Below are positions 7,442 through 16,349 of a stretch of DNA of 64,000 nt, in pieces; the first letter of the stretch is position 1; the number at the start of each line of letters is the position of its first letter. Origin of the DNA: Shewanella marinintestina. Lineage in GTDB: Bacteria > Pseudomonadota > Gammaproteobacteria > Enterobacterales > Shewanellaceae. The stretch covers positions 124,001 to 188,000 of the forward strand of contig NZ_JAKILC010000007.1 in assembly GCF_023283845.1 (NCBI RefSeq). Reading direction: 5' to 3'. Both the position numbers and the translations under genes were made by a program. The notes below the pieces were generated by a model. The model made no database searches and was not told the origin of the DNA. It saw only the letters and a list, made by a program, of their open reading frames with translations.

Positions 7442-9271
7442 ATGTTGAAGTTTATAATTGCACTTTTTTTAATGAGTATGTCGTATTACGCTATATGTAG
7501 CAATGATGGCGAGCTATCTTGCTCTAATGAAAGCGATATTCATGTTCCCTTGGGAGTTGCTGCAAATATTATTAGTGATCTTAATGATGCAAGTAAAGTT
7601 ATTTATATCAATGCAAGCTGCTTTGTTAGTAACGTTACAATATTCGATCTAGTATATGGAGTTAAAGGTAAAGTATTAGATGAAAACTATAGGTACTTCT
7701 TTGATTTTAGTACAATTAAAGATGTTAAAGTGAAAAGTAATATAAAGGAAAAGTTTTTACATGCTTTTGGCGTATCATTTGTTGGTGATTTAATAATCCT
7801 TACTCGATTTGATTATGAGTTTATGTATACCCAGTTGCGAGGCCGGTATGATGATAATGTTAAGCTTTTAGATGCTGTAAATGACTTAGTTATTATAGGT
7901 TTGAATGATGGTTATAAGATAGATAAAGACAAAAAAATACCAAGTTTTGATTTTTATTTAAATGTTAACAAGAATGTAAATGATAAAAACTGTGGTATCG
8001 ATTGGAATACAACTAATGGTATGTCTAGGTCGTATTTGTGTAAGGATGCTAATATTTCACTTATTTATTATGTGAGTCTGAGGCGGTCACTTTTATTTCA
8101 AAATGAAAACGGTGATTCGACGCCAGATGCAAAATATGTAAATATTTCAATAGGTAGGGATGATAAAAAGTCAGAAGGAAGTGGCATACATTTAAATAAT
8201 AGGTTATACCCACAAATCATTATGTCTAACGGTATATCATGGCCTTTTGGAGGGGCTGAAGCGGAGTGGGCTTCTTCTGCAATAGCAAAGAGTTACCGAT
8301 TCAACTTTAGAGCTTCCAACAATAAAGCTAGTATTATTAATACTATGCCTAAATCAAATGTAAATTCTAATTTTAACGCGACTAAGACATCGAGCACTGA
8401 ATATGGTTTAAGCTCACTAAATCCTAAAGATCTGTTAACTGCTAATCACAGCTGGTCAGAATCTTTGGCTCTCTCATTTAATGTACATGACTATCGGATT
8501 ATTAAAAACTCTAGAAGCGCGCGTAACGTTACTTTTCAATGGGAACGAGAGCAATATCCGACAGCTGAGTCTATAAAAAGTGCGAGTTTAGAAGGGGTAA
8601 GTGTACGAAAAGAGTATCCTGGAGATTTAAGTAAAATCCACCCGATAGCATTTAGTGGTTTCTCCCCTTCTATAGCGGTCAATTATATTGCTTCACCCAG
8701 TAGCAAGGGGACGACAAATTTTACGATTAACTCCTCAGTTAAAGTTACTGGCTTTAGGTTTAGATCGAGTATTACCGGTTTTTTTGGTGTGAGAACCTAT
8801 TACTCAAAAGACAGTGATGATCAATCAGTTAATCTGTCTAAGTCAGCTAGTTTTACTGTTGATTGGGAGCATCCTGTATTTTTAGGGGCTTGGCCAGTCA
8901 ACTTACAGCTTGGTGATTTTAATAATAAGTGCATAACTATAAATAAAAATAATAAGTTAACAACTAAAAAATGTAATTTTAAAGACATGAGACAGGCATT
9001 TATTTATGACAGATTTGGCAGGTATATTAGTGTAAACTATAATAGGTTTTGCTTAGATGCGACTAGTTTTCCTACCTTAAAGAGGTGTAACCAAAACTTA
9101 AGTCAACGCTGGAAGTGGTCAAGCGAAGGGACTTCGAGAATATTGAGTAATCCATATAAAAATTTAAGTGTTGCATATAGTAAAAAGGACGCGCTTATTC
9201 AGGTTGTTAGAACGGGGCAATCAAATACTGATTTAAGCGTTCACTTTTTAACAAGTAGTTTTCCTAAGTAG
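7442..9271 (+). CDS. Pore-forming cytolysin, V. cholerae cytolysin (HlyA/VCC) family
   Basis: A 609-residue secreted toxin. The ATG at 7442 follows an excellent AAGGAGG site and opens a signal peptide (about residues 1-20). Residues 21-150 resemble the VCC pro-domain (YFFDFSTIK...FLHAFGVSFVGDLIILTRFD). Residues 165-485 form the leukocidin-like cytolysin domain, with CKDANISLIYYVSLRRSL, TPDAK, YRFNFRASNNKASI, HDYRI and SASFTVDWEHPVF, all close to VCC as I remember it. Residues 486-609 form a ricin-type beta-trefoil (QNLSQRWKW). VCC is about 741 residues and ends in a beta-prism lectin domain; that domain is absent here, as in shorter Vibrio vulnificus and Aeromonas hemolysins. VCC-type toxins are made as protoxins, activated by proteolysis, and form heptameric pores in host membranes. 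Codon use is strongly AT-biased. Confidence 0.92.
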   Translation: MLKFIIALFLMSMSYYAICSNDGELSCSNESDIHVPLGVAANIISDLNDASKVIYINASCFVSNVTIFDLVYGVKGKVLDENYRYFFDFSTIKDVKVKSNIKEKFLHAFGVSFVGDLIILTRFDYEFMYTQLRGRYDDNVKLLDAVNDLVIIGLNDGYKIDKDKKIPSFDFYLNVNKNVNDKNCGIDWNTTNGMSRSYLCKDANISLIYYVSLRRSLLFQNENGDSTPDAKYVNISIGRDDKKSEGSGIHLNNRLYPQIIMSNGISWPFGGAEAEWASSAIAKSYRFNFRASNNKASIINTMPKSNVNSNFNATKTSSTEYGLSSLNPKDLLTANHSWSESLALSFNVHDYRIIKNSRSARNVTFQWEREQYPTAESIKSASLEGVSVRKEYPGDLSKIHPIAFSGFSPSIAVNYIASPSSKGTTNFTINSSVKVTGFRFRSSITGFFGVRTYYSKDSDDQSVNLSKSASFTVDWEHPVFLGAWPVNLQLGDFNNKCITINKNNKLTTKKCNFKDMRQAFIYDRFGRYISVNYNRFCLDATSFPTLKRCNQNLSQRWKWSSEGTSRILSNPYKNLSVAYSKKDALIQVVRTGQSNTDLSVHFLTSSFPK

Positions 9272-9291
9272 TTTTCCTAAGTAGTTTTGCG
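9253..9291 (+). repeat. 13-bp tandem repeat across the cytolysin stop codon
   Basis: Two perfect copies of aagtagttttcct (9253-9265, 9266-9278) and a third diverged copy (9279-9291). The stop codon at 9269-9271 lies in the second copy. It looks like slipped-strand duplication at the 3' end of the toxin gene. Confidence 0.8.
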
Positions 9292-9717
9292 AAGTTACCG
9301 AATAGACTTCTAGTTATTGGTAGCTTAGTTAGTTTGTTTTAGCGATTGTTTCAAAAGATTTTTGTAGACTTGGGTATTTGAAGGTTGATTTGGTTTTGTC
9401 AGAGACTTGTAGGTTTTCATTGGTAAGCAAGTAAGTAATTGTACTTTATACAAACATGACTATTAACTCTACCAAGCCAATTTAGCCATCAATCACTCCG
9501 CTGTAATTTGCACTGTACTTTGGTTAGTCTATTTCGCTCCTTTGTAGCAGGTAGCTTAGTGGTGATCTTGACTAAAATGGCTTATGTGCAAGAGACACTG
9601 CAGCTGGTGTCTACAACCCTATTTAGCTTAGCCATCAAAAGGTGCTTAGCACGATTTTATGGCGCTTTAACATTTAGACGAAGACTAAAAGCGAATCTAA
9701 GCAAAAAAGTCAACTGA
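9292..9717. other. Gene-free stretch after the cytolysin
   Basis: About 430 bp with no convincing gene, repeat or terminator. A 69-codon frame at 9508-9717 has no ribosome-binding site and no recognisable product and is not called. Confidence 0.5.
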
Positions 9718-10758
9718 TTAGGCGGATACTGCAATTGGATCGTTGTGATAAATCACTTGATTTCGGCCATTGTGTTTAGCCCTATATAGCCGTTGATCTG
9801 CTTGGCGCAACAAATTAGGTAAGGCTATGCCTTTGCGGTAACTGCTTAACCCAATGCTGACCGTAATATTGATATTCGCTTGTTCTTTGAGTTTAAAAGT
9901 ATGTTGTGCAAGTGTCATTCTGATTTGCTGAGCAAGTGCTATAGCATCATCTTGTTTTTTATTCTCAATCATTACACAAAACTCTTCACCGCCAATCCTA
10001 AATGTTTGCTTATTACCCGCGATTTTGCTGATAATTTTGGCGCTTTCTTGTAGCACAATATCACCTGCTTCATGACCATATTCATCGTTTACCTGTTTGA
10101 AAAAGTCGATATCTAAAATCAGTAAGTGCACCTCATCAGCAAGAGTCAGCAGAGATTGATTTGCTACGATATCCTCGTAATATTTTGTCAGTGCTAGTCG
10201 ATTAAAACTCATTGTTAGTGGGTCTTGTAGTGCTAGTTTTTGTAGTTTGGATTCTGAATCGGCACGGTTCTTCTCATAAGTATGAGAAACAACCCAAATC
10301 AGTAAGTAACTAAAAATGAAGTTAATGAGCAGTGGATTAAGGGTTGAGCCGTATTTAACTATGATCTCGGCAATAACGGCAGTGAAAAGAATTATGACCG
10401 GAAAATTCGCTAATTTTTTACCTAAAAGAAGATAGTAAACCGTGGGTAAAACCAGTACCCAACAGATCATTGAGTTTATGGTTTGAGATAGCGACACTGC
10501 GTAAATAACAATAGCGGTTAAGGTAAAAATATATAGAAGAACTTGCCAAAATTGGTGTCTTCTTTTGATTGCTATTATTGCTAGTGTGAATGAGCATATT
10601 GCGTAGAGGAGTTCGATAAAGCCAAGCGTTATCCATTTCGCCTCTATAGCTATATTGATTATACCGAGTAGAAAGCTCAGGCAGCCTAAGAGAGTACACA
10701 TGCCAATTAATACAGCCCTTCTTAAATTGTAGGTGCTATTTAACTCTTTGCTATCCAT
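9718..10758 (-). CDS. Membrane diguanylate cyclase (GGDEF protein)
   Basis: A 346-residue inner-membrane protein. Residues 12-160 hold about six membrane segments of an unassigned sensor region; residues 175-340 form a GGDEF domain with the active loop RIGGEEF (256-260), the metal-binding LLILDIDFFKQVND stretch and a final ADQRLYRAKHNGRNQV. Such domains make cyclic di-GMP from two GTP. The RxxD inhibitory site usually found five residues before the loop is absent, so product inhibition through that site is unlikely. The ATG at 10758 is taken as the start; an upstream TTG would add 23 residues without membrane character. Confidence 0.9.
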   Translation of the reverse strand: MDSKELNSTYNLRRAVLIGMCTLLGCLSFLLGIINIAIEAKWITLGFIELLYAICSFTLAIIAIKRRHQFWQVLLYIFTLTAIVIYAVSLSQTINSMICWVLVLPTVYYLLLGKKLANFPVIILFTAVIAEIIVKYGSTLNPLLINFIFSYLLIWVVSHTYEKNRADSESKLQKLALQDPLTMSFNRLALTKYYEDIVANQSLLTLADEVHLLILDIDFFKQVNDEYGHEAGDIVLQESAKIISKIAGNKQTFRIGGEEFCVMIENKKQDDAIALAQQIRMTLAQHTFKLKEQANINITVSIGLSSYRKGIALPNLLRQADQRLYRAKHNGRNQVIYHNDPIAVSA

Positions 10759-10866
10759 GCTATATCCGTATATAAGTCTAGCTCCATTTTGTTGCTTATA
10801 TGTTATTGTATTTCGCCTTGATTTCAAGTAATCCGAGCAAAAATAAGAGATATTAAAGGAACTGAT

Positions 10867-11943
10867 ATGTGCTTAAGAGTATTAAATAACCTTAATTCGG
10901 ACTACCCAGTAACGGGAAGAAATATGAATTGGTTTAGGCCTATTGAAGCTAATTTATTCCAATTTCCTCAAGGCCTTAGCAGACAAGGGGTATCGGAAAA
11001 GACTGCCGTTAAAAAGGATCTCGCCCCAAGTGTCATATTTCACTGGAAATCTAAATACGCGAGTGCTGTTTCAATGATGGGGAATGATATTCAGGGCTAT
11101 GCGACAACTGACGGAATGAACTCTGAAGGTTTAGTGGTTAATGTGTTATATGACACGCCTGCAACCTATGGAAAGCCTAAGCATTACTTGGAAAACGGCA
11201 ATATCAGTATATTGCGTTGGCCGCAATATATACTCGATAGTTTTGCCAATGTTATCCAAGTTGTTAACTATGCTAAGAGCAACACTTTGCAGTTAATCAA
11301 AGAGAAGATCCCGGAAGGTGGCAAAGCGAAAGATCTGCAATGGGATAAGATCCATCTTGCAGTCTCTGACAGTCAGGGTCACTCCGCTGTGATTGAGATT
11401 AAAAATGGTGAGCTGCATGTTTATGCGGGTGACGAGAATCAAATTGTCACCAATGAGCCAGCTTATCCAACTCAGCTGGATATTTTAAAGTACTGGCAAT
11501 ACCTATGGGGGCAAACGACTCCCGCCATCGCAACGCCTGTACTTACCGCTCCTGGTGGTATATCAGCAACCCAAAGTTTTGAGCGAGCAGCGTTTTACTT
11601 GAGCCTTTCAGATAAAGTACAAAGTCCAGCGGAGGTTTTAGCTCAAACACGAGCACTGATGCAAAATGGGGCAATTCCATTTGCGTTTAACCCTAGTCGA
11701 GCTGAACAATCTACTTGCACACGCTGGACGAATCTTGGCGATCACAAAGCAGGGCTTTATTATTTTTTAAATCCATTGAATATGATACCTGTTTGGTTAA
11801 AGCTCAATGCTGATGCTAGCCATAGCGCAAGAGTAAAATTGATAACGGTAAATAATGTCAGTGGTGAACTGAACAACCACCCTGAACTTGAGGGAGAAGT
11901 GAATCACCACTTAATTGATTGTGAAGACCCATTTAAGGCGTAG
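10867..11943 (+). CDS. Choloylglycine hydrolase / penicillin V acylase family amidase
   Basis: A 358-residue N-terminal-nucleophile hydrolase acting on linear C-N amide bonds. The sequence starts MCLRV, so removal of Met exposes Cys2, the family nucleophile. Other family active-site positions are visible: Arg18 in TGRNMNW, Asn85 in GMNSEGL, Asn196 in VTNEPAY and Arg240 in SFERAAFY. The usual Asp21 is Asn here. Members cleave bile salts, penicillin V or acyl-homoserine lactones. Gram-negative relatives are often exported, but no signal peptide is present and Cys2 must be N-terminal, so it is cytoplasmic as written. AAAGGA precedes the ATG. It is divergent from the GGDEF gene. Confidence 0.88.
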   Translation: MCLRVLNNLNSDYPVTGRNMNWFRPIEANLFQFPQGLSRQGVSEKTAVKKDLAPSVIFHWKSKYASAVSMMGNDIQGYATTDGMNSEGLVVNVLYDTPATYGKPKHYLENGNISILRWPQYILDSFANVIQVVNYAKSNTLQLIKEKIPEGGKAKDLQWDKIHLAVSDSQGHSAVIEIKNGELHVYAGDENQIVTNEPAYPTQLDILKYWQYLWGQTTPAIATPVLTAPGGISATQSFERAAFYLSLSDKVQSPAEVLAQTRALMQNGAIPFAFNPSRAEQSTCTRWTNLGDHKAGLYYFLNPLNMIPVWLKLNADASHSARVKLITVNNVSGELNNHPELEGEVNHHLIDCEDPFKA

Positions 11944-11953
11944 ATATAAACTT

Positions 11954-11979
11954 TAAGGCTGAGTAATGACTCAGCCTTA
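11954..11979. terminator. Bidirectional terminator hairpin
   Basis: An 11-bp perfect stem (11954-11964 with 11969-11979) and a 4-base loop aatg, placed between the convergent genes ending at 11943 and 11989. Confidence 0.75.
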
Positions 11980-11988
11980 TCGCTAGTT

Positions 11989-14900
11989 TTAACTTAGTGC
12001 AACCTCAACTCTGTCACGGATTTGGCGTGATTTCTCCTTGGCGAACAGAGGCATAAATTCTGTACCATCGCTTTGCTTAGCAAGAATGTCCACTAAAGCT
12101 GCCTTGGTTTCAATATGCAGGAATGATATCAAAGGTTTGATTTCATCGCGGCGCGCCATTGCGGCAATATATTTTCCCATGCATGGGCGATAACTTTTAA
12201 TCATATATAGCAGTAGGTACTCAGGTTTAACGTTTTGGCTAAACAACCAATCAAGTAGCGCTTGATAAGCCGCCTCTTCATAATCATCCTCATCGCATTC
12301 TAAGCGAGTCGCTAAGTCCATCTTTCCTTGCAGGGCAAGCATGTCCATGTAACCTGTGACTAGCCCGTCTGTAATCACTTTATAAGCGCGATAACTGTGA
12401 TTTGCCAGCAACTTAACTAAACGGCCGCAACACTCATCATCGAGTAACCATACATATTGGCTCAGTGCATGGCTACGATACTCTTTTAGGTTGACTGTGG
12501 TTTCATAGCTCACATACTGGTTAAATTGCGGTGCAAACTCTGCATAATCTAGCTCGCCGTGCAGATAGGCCCATAGGTTTTGGTTAACTTGGTTTTGGCG
12601 TTCCTCTGGAGTAGATAGGTTTTTGACTGCGTCAATCACGGTTTGGGCGTCTACCTTGTCATCGAGGATCACAACTTGACCGCCAACGTAGAAATTACCG
12701 TCTTTAAACGCGTCTTTGTCTGCTACTAAAACCAGTAGTTCATCGCCAACCTGCTGTAAGACCTCTGTGTAGATCCAATCCATTCTATCGTTCTTACGGC
12801 TTTGGCTGATATCGGCGTTAGGGTGCAATTTGACCTGAAAGCGTAACTTTTTAGGTAGCTCAGCCTCGTCGGTAACAAAGTCAGAGAAGATCACATTGTC
12901 GCTAAACTTGCTGGCAATCACCTCTTCCCATGAGTTTTGATTAAGCTTAATAAAGTCGGCTAGACATTGCTTTAGTTCGTTATCGAGAGCAAAAGGCATG
13001 CTTGGAAAGCGCATCGCCACATGTTTGTGAAACTCGAGCTTTGTTGGTTGGTAGCTGTAATCTAATCCGCGCAGTAAAGTCTTAGCATCATTACGTCTTG
13101 TGGCTGCCATCATGCCTTGCTGCTCATTCTCTAACTCACCCATTAACTCGATTAAGTTCAGATAATCTTCAGTGCGAGATGAGCTCGAGCTAAATTGCTC
13201 AACTTGATAGGCCAAAGTAAAGGCTTTATCTATGCCATGGCTGTTTAACATGTCGAAAAAGTTTTGCTCATCGACAGCTGACTCAAATCTCAGCTTGCGG
13301 CTATGTTCGCTATAGGCCTTAGCAATAATATGCACGACTCTGATGGGTGCCATGGTGATAAGCATTTGCCAAATACGTTTAGCAATGACCGATTCTGGGC
13401 TATTGAGCTGTTTAAGCCACAAGCAAATGAGCACCACTCGCTGATAGTCATCATTATAGTCATCTAAAAACTTATAGCTTTTTTGCATAGGGCTAATTTT
13501 AGGGAAATATAGAAAGGCTTGGCGGCAGATATCTTGGCCGTAAAGATGTTGGTTTAATAGATTAATCACTTGTTGCTGGTTTAGCTGAGGCGTTGCCTCG
13601 GTAAAGTAAGCTTTAACTTGTGCTTGTTCGCTTTCGTTTAAGCCTTTTTCATCAAAGGGACCGTCGCCTAAAATATCGGTATTTTCTAGCATCAAGTTAA
13701 CGGCTCGCTCGAATACGCCATTTAGCCTTACATGTAACGCTTGGGTGTAATCATCATTGATATTGTTCAGCGTATCTTGCAACAGCAGGTAGGCGCAAAG
13801 CGCATCGATGCCGAGTTCATCCTCGGACCAGTCTTGGCAGTTTAGGCAGGCGCGATTAGCAAATAGCTTATCGGTTTGCTTAAGCATCTCGGCAGTGACA
13901 GGGCTGTATTCTATGTCAGTATATTCATCGAGCAGACTTTCAAGCGCTTTTTGCTCTGCTCGACTTACACCTGAGTCAAGTTTTGGTGTTGCGTCGATAG
14001 GCATAAAGCGAGCGTAATAGTCTTCAACACTGATAATTGCCTGATATACCGACTCTCCTGTAAGCATATCGCATAGCTCGTCATCAAAAGGTTGCTGGCC
14101 GAATAAACGATAGAAAATATCAACAAAACGCAGCATAGTTTGTGCGCTACGCACTTGGCTTTCAGGCTGGGTGTTAGCCTGCATGGCTTCAACATCAGCG
14201 CAGGCTTTATCAGAACCTGAACTAACTCGAATTATAAAGCCATACATTGCCTCTGCATCCATCTCATCGTCCAAATCTTGCTGTAGGTCTTTAGCGAGGT
14301 AGTGCAGCGGTTCGTGAAAGCTCTTTCGCACAGAATTAAAGTTACCTAACTCCCAGCAGGTTTCGTCGATAGTTTCGAACAGTGATAATGCATGCTGTTG
14401 GCAGTGCTTAACAAAGTCAAAGGATTGAATGCCATCGAGTACTTCGGGGGTTTTACCTGTTGAGATGTAAGCGAGCAGGGCGTCACTATTATCAAGGCTA
14501 CGAATAAATTCGTTGAACATCTCTAGGCCGCCGAGATATTCGTCGCGTGCTTCTTCACGATCGCTGCGTTGAGCACGGACTTTTTGTTGCTGGGTAATGC
14601 TGGCAGCATAACAACATAGTGGTTTGCTAAGTTCTAGTTTTAGCTGGTTTTGCAGATCTATCGCTTCATTTTCAAGAGTATCATTAATAAAGAGCCTAGC
14701 GAGTTCCTGATTTCTATCTTCAGCATATTGGCCGCAGCAATCCGCTAATAGGGTGATATAGATGTCCAAAACGGGGTTCTGTTTATAAAGCGGCTCATCT
14801 GCGCTATAAACTAACACTGGTAAGGCATTAAAGCGCTGCTTAACTAACTCTATAAAGCGTGGGTATTGTGTTGGATTAGCTTTTAAGTAATCCCCTAGTG

Positions 14901-15570
14901 GCTCGTATCTTGGAGCTGGCTGTTCCCAATCACTGCCGTAAAAGGCAAATCTAAAGTGTGGATTATCACACCAGATAAAGGCGTTAATCATCGCCTCACA
15001 CCAACCATGTTGCTCTAGCAGGCTTAGCAGCATATCGCCGTAGCCTGTTGCATGTTCATCATCCCAATAGGGGATAAAAAACTGCGCTAAATAAACAGCA
15101 TCGTTAGCGTCTTTGGCCGCCATAATGTAAAGCGCTTCTGCGCCAAATATCCGAGAATGATCAAGCCACATCTTATTGGTATCATTTTCAAAGCGGGCGT
15201 AATTCACCATAGCTTGCGCTGTTTTTCGTAGCTGAGATATTAGCGATCCATGCTCAAGAGCTAGGGCAAATAACAGGGTTTCAGACAGATACAGCAGACG
15301 TTCATCACTTACCACATAACTACTTAGTAGACCGCCGTCTGGGTTTAGCGCTAACGCTGCCATTACTAGCTGTTTATCTTGCAGCATGTCCAGTTGTAGG
15401 GGCTCGACTGTGCCGCTGCTATTATCCATAAACATTAAGTTGAATCGACCGCTTCTATCAAAAGCTTGATGCGCTTCTAGTTTGGCTTGATAGGTTTTTA
15501 AAGCTCGCTCGATGCTCGAAGGATGGTGGCGGTTAAACTCGATTACTTGTAGGTGGGCAAATGTGTCCAT
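11989..15570 (-). CDS. Very large cytoplasmic protein (1193 aa), unknown function
   Basis: A single intact 1193-residue frame with normal neighbourhood codon use and no signal peptide or membrane segment. The sequence is predicted mostly helical, acidic, and rich in Leu, Asp, Gln, Tyr and Cys, suggestive of a helical-repeat scaffold, although no regular repeat register could be defined by eye. Cysteine pairs occur at LADCCGQ, KPLCCYA, ACLNCQDW and DDECCGRL; CLNC could be half of a metal site. A more beta-like segment lies near residues 905-985 (LRFQVKLHPNADISQSRKND). No family was recognised. It is monocistronic and faces a convergent amidase gene. Confidence 0.7.
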   Translation of the reverse strand: MDTFAHLQVIEFNRHHPSSIERALKTYQAKLEAHQAFDRSGRFNLMFMDNSSGTVEPLQLDMLQDKQLVMAALALNPDGGLLSSYVVSDERLLYLSETLLFALALEHGSLISQLRKTAQAMVNYARFENDTNKMWLDHSRIFGAEALYIMAAKDANDAVYLAQFFIPYWDDEHATGYGDMLLSLLEQHGWCEAMINAFIWCDNPHFRFAFYGSDWEQPAPRYEPLGDYLKANPTQYPRFIELVKQRFNALPVLVYSADEPLYKQNPVLDIYITLLADCCGQYAEDRNQELARLFINDTLENEAIDLQNQLKLELSKPLCCYAASITQQQKVRAQRSDREEARDEYLGGLEMFNEFIRSLDNSDALLAYISTGKTPEVLDGIQSFDFVKHCQQHALSLFETIDETCWELGNFNSVRKSFHEPLHYLAKDLQQDLDDEMDAEAMYGFIIRVSSGSDKACADVEAMQANTQPESQVRSAQTMLRFVDIFYRLFGQQPFDDELCDMLTGESVYQAIISVEDYYARFMPIDATPKLDSGVSRAEQKALESLLDEYTDIEYSPVTAEMLKQTDKLFANRACLNCQDWSEDELGIDALCAYLLLQDTLNNINDDYTQALHVRLNGVFERAVNLMLENTDILGDGPFDEKGLNESEQAQVKAYFTEATPQLNQQQVINLLNQHLYGQDICRQAFLYFPKISPMQKSYKFLDDYNDDYQRVVLICLWLKQLNSPESVIAKRIWQMLITMAPIRVVHIIAKAYSEHSRKLRFESAVDEQNFFDMLNSHGIDKAFTLAYQVEQFSSSSSRTEDYLNLIELMGELENEQQGMMAATRRNDAKTLLRGLDYSYQPTKLEFHKHVAMRFPSMPFALDNELKQCLADFIKLNQNSWEEVIASKFSDNVIFSDFVTDEAELPKKLRFQVKLHPNADISQSRKNDRMDWIYTEVLQQVGDELLVLVADKDAFKDGNFYVGGQVVILDDKVDAQTVIDAVKNLSTPEERQNQVNQNLWAYLHGELDYAEFAPQFNQYVSYETTVNLKEYRSHALSQYVWLLDDECCGRLVKLLANHSYRAYKVITDGLVTGYMDMLALQGKMDLATRLECDEDDYEEAAYQALLDWLFSQNVKPEYLLLYMIKSYRPCMGKYIAAMARRDEIKPLISFLHIETKAALVDILAKQSDGTEFMPLFAKEKSRQIRDRVEVALS

Positions 15571-15788
15571 ACTAACGTCCTGTTAAAGCTGAATGAATTC
15601 CATTTTCTATGGATTCACCATTGAAATTGCTCAGAGGATAACTTATTAGTTTTTCAATGACAGTTGCTTAGGTGTAAAAGTTGTTGCTGGTTTGTTGTCT
15701 TGGTCAAGGGCTTTGGGTGAAGTTATAATGATAGGCCTAATGACTTAAGATTCTCCTACCACAACGGCGCCCCGTTCATGATATAAAA
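15571..15788. other. Upstream region of the 1193-residue protein gene
   Basis: About 220 bp before the next terminator; holds the promoter of the large gene. No operator or other structure was recognised. Confidence 0.4.
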
Positions 15789-15820
15789 AAAGGCTGCCTA
15801 TTTTGGCAGCCTTTAATTTT
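15789..15820 (-). terminator. Rho-independent terminator of the cytochrome/lipoprotein operon
   Basis: A 10-bp stem (15789-15798 with 15805-15814) with an A/T run on each side. It lies 56 bp beyond the lipoprotein stop at 15870 on the minus strand. Confidence 0.82.
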
Positions 15821-15869
15821 CATAACTTTGCACTTTTACAACCAAGGGGATTATAAAATGGACTAACTC

Positions 15870-16340
15870 TTAACTTGCGTTGCTGTCTATTATTATAACC
15901 TCAGCTTTGTTTTGTCTAAGCGCTCCTGCAATTGTTATTGCTAAGCGTTTATTTTGCCAAGTTTCAGTAGGTACTGTATCAGGGGTAAAACTATAGTTAC
16001 CTAGACTTTTTTCTTTCAATTCTCCCATACAACTCCCTTCGACTTCAAAACCTGCACTGCATAAAACAGCGTGATGCCAAGGTACTGAAAATGCAGTTAC
16101 CGTTGCTGGAGTATGGCCAAGATACATCATTTTATATTTAGCGTTTTCCGCACCAGTGACTGGTAGTCCAGCGCCGTCGTTTAGACTAAAAGTAAAGGTA
16201 TGACTAGCGTTGTCGAACTCAATTTGAGTCACTTTTAACACTGTTGCTGAATCTATATCGACTGATGGGGTGTCATCGTCGTCACTACCACAAGCTGTCA
16301 ATGCAAGTGTCAGTGCTAACATTGAAAAAAGTTTTTTCAT
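15870..16340 (-). CDS. Lipoprotein downstream of an exported cytochrome gene
   Basis: A 156-residue lipoprotein (lipobox LTAC, Cys17, then an acidic GSDDDD linker). The rest looks like a single beta-sandwich domain (TVLKVTQIEFDNASHTFTF, MMYLGHTPATVTAF). It contains two Cys in LCSAGFEVEGSCMG that could pair. It starts only 9 bp after the stop of the multiheme protein gene, so the two are one operon and probably work together at the cell envelope, perhaps with the lipoprotein anchoring or assisting the cytochrome. No named family was recognised. Confidence 0.7.
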   Translation of the reverse strand: MKKLFSMLALTLALTACGSDDDDTPSVDIDSATVLKVTQIEFDNASHTFTFSLNDGAGLPVTGAENAKYKMMYLGHTPATVTAFSVPWHHAVLCSAGFEVEGSCMGELKEKSLGNYSFTPDTVPTETWQNKRLAITIAGALRQNKAEVIIIDSNAS

Positions 16341-16349
16341 GACAAACTC

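Noticed and set aside
9508..9717. 69-codon frame after the cytolysin gene
   Set aside because: No ribosome-binding site, no recognisable product, and convergent overlap to the GGDEF gene end; more likely chance.
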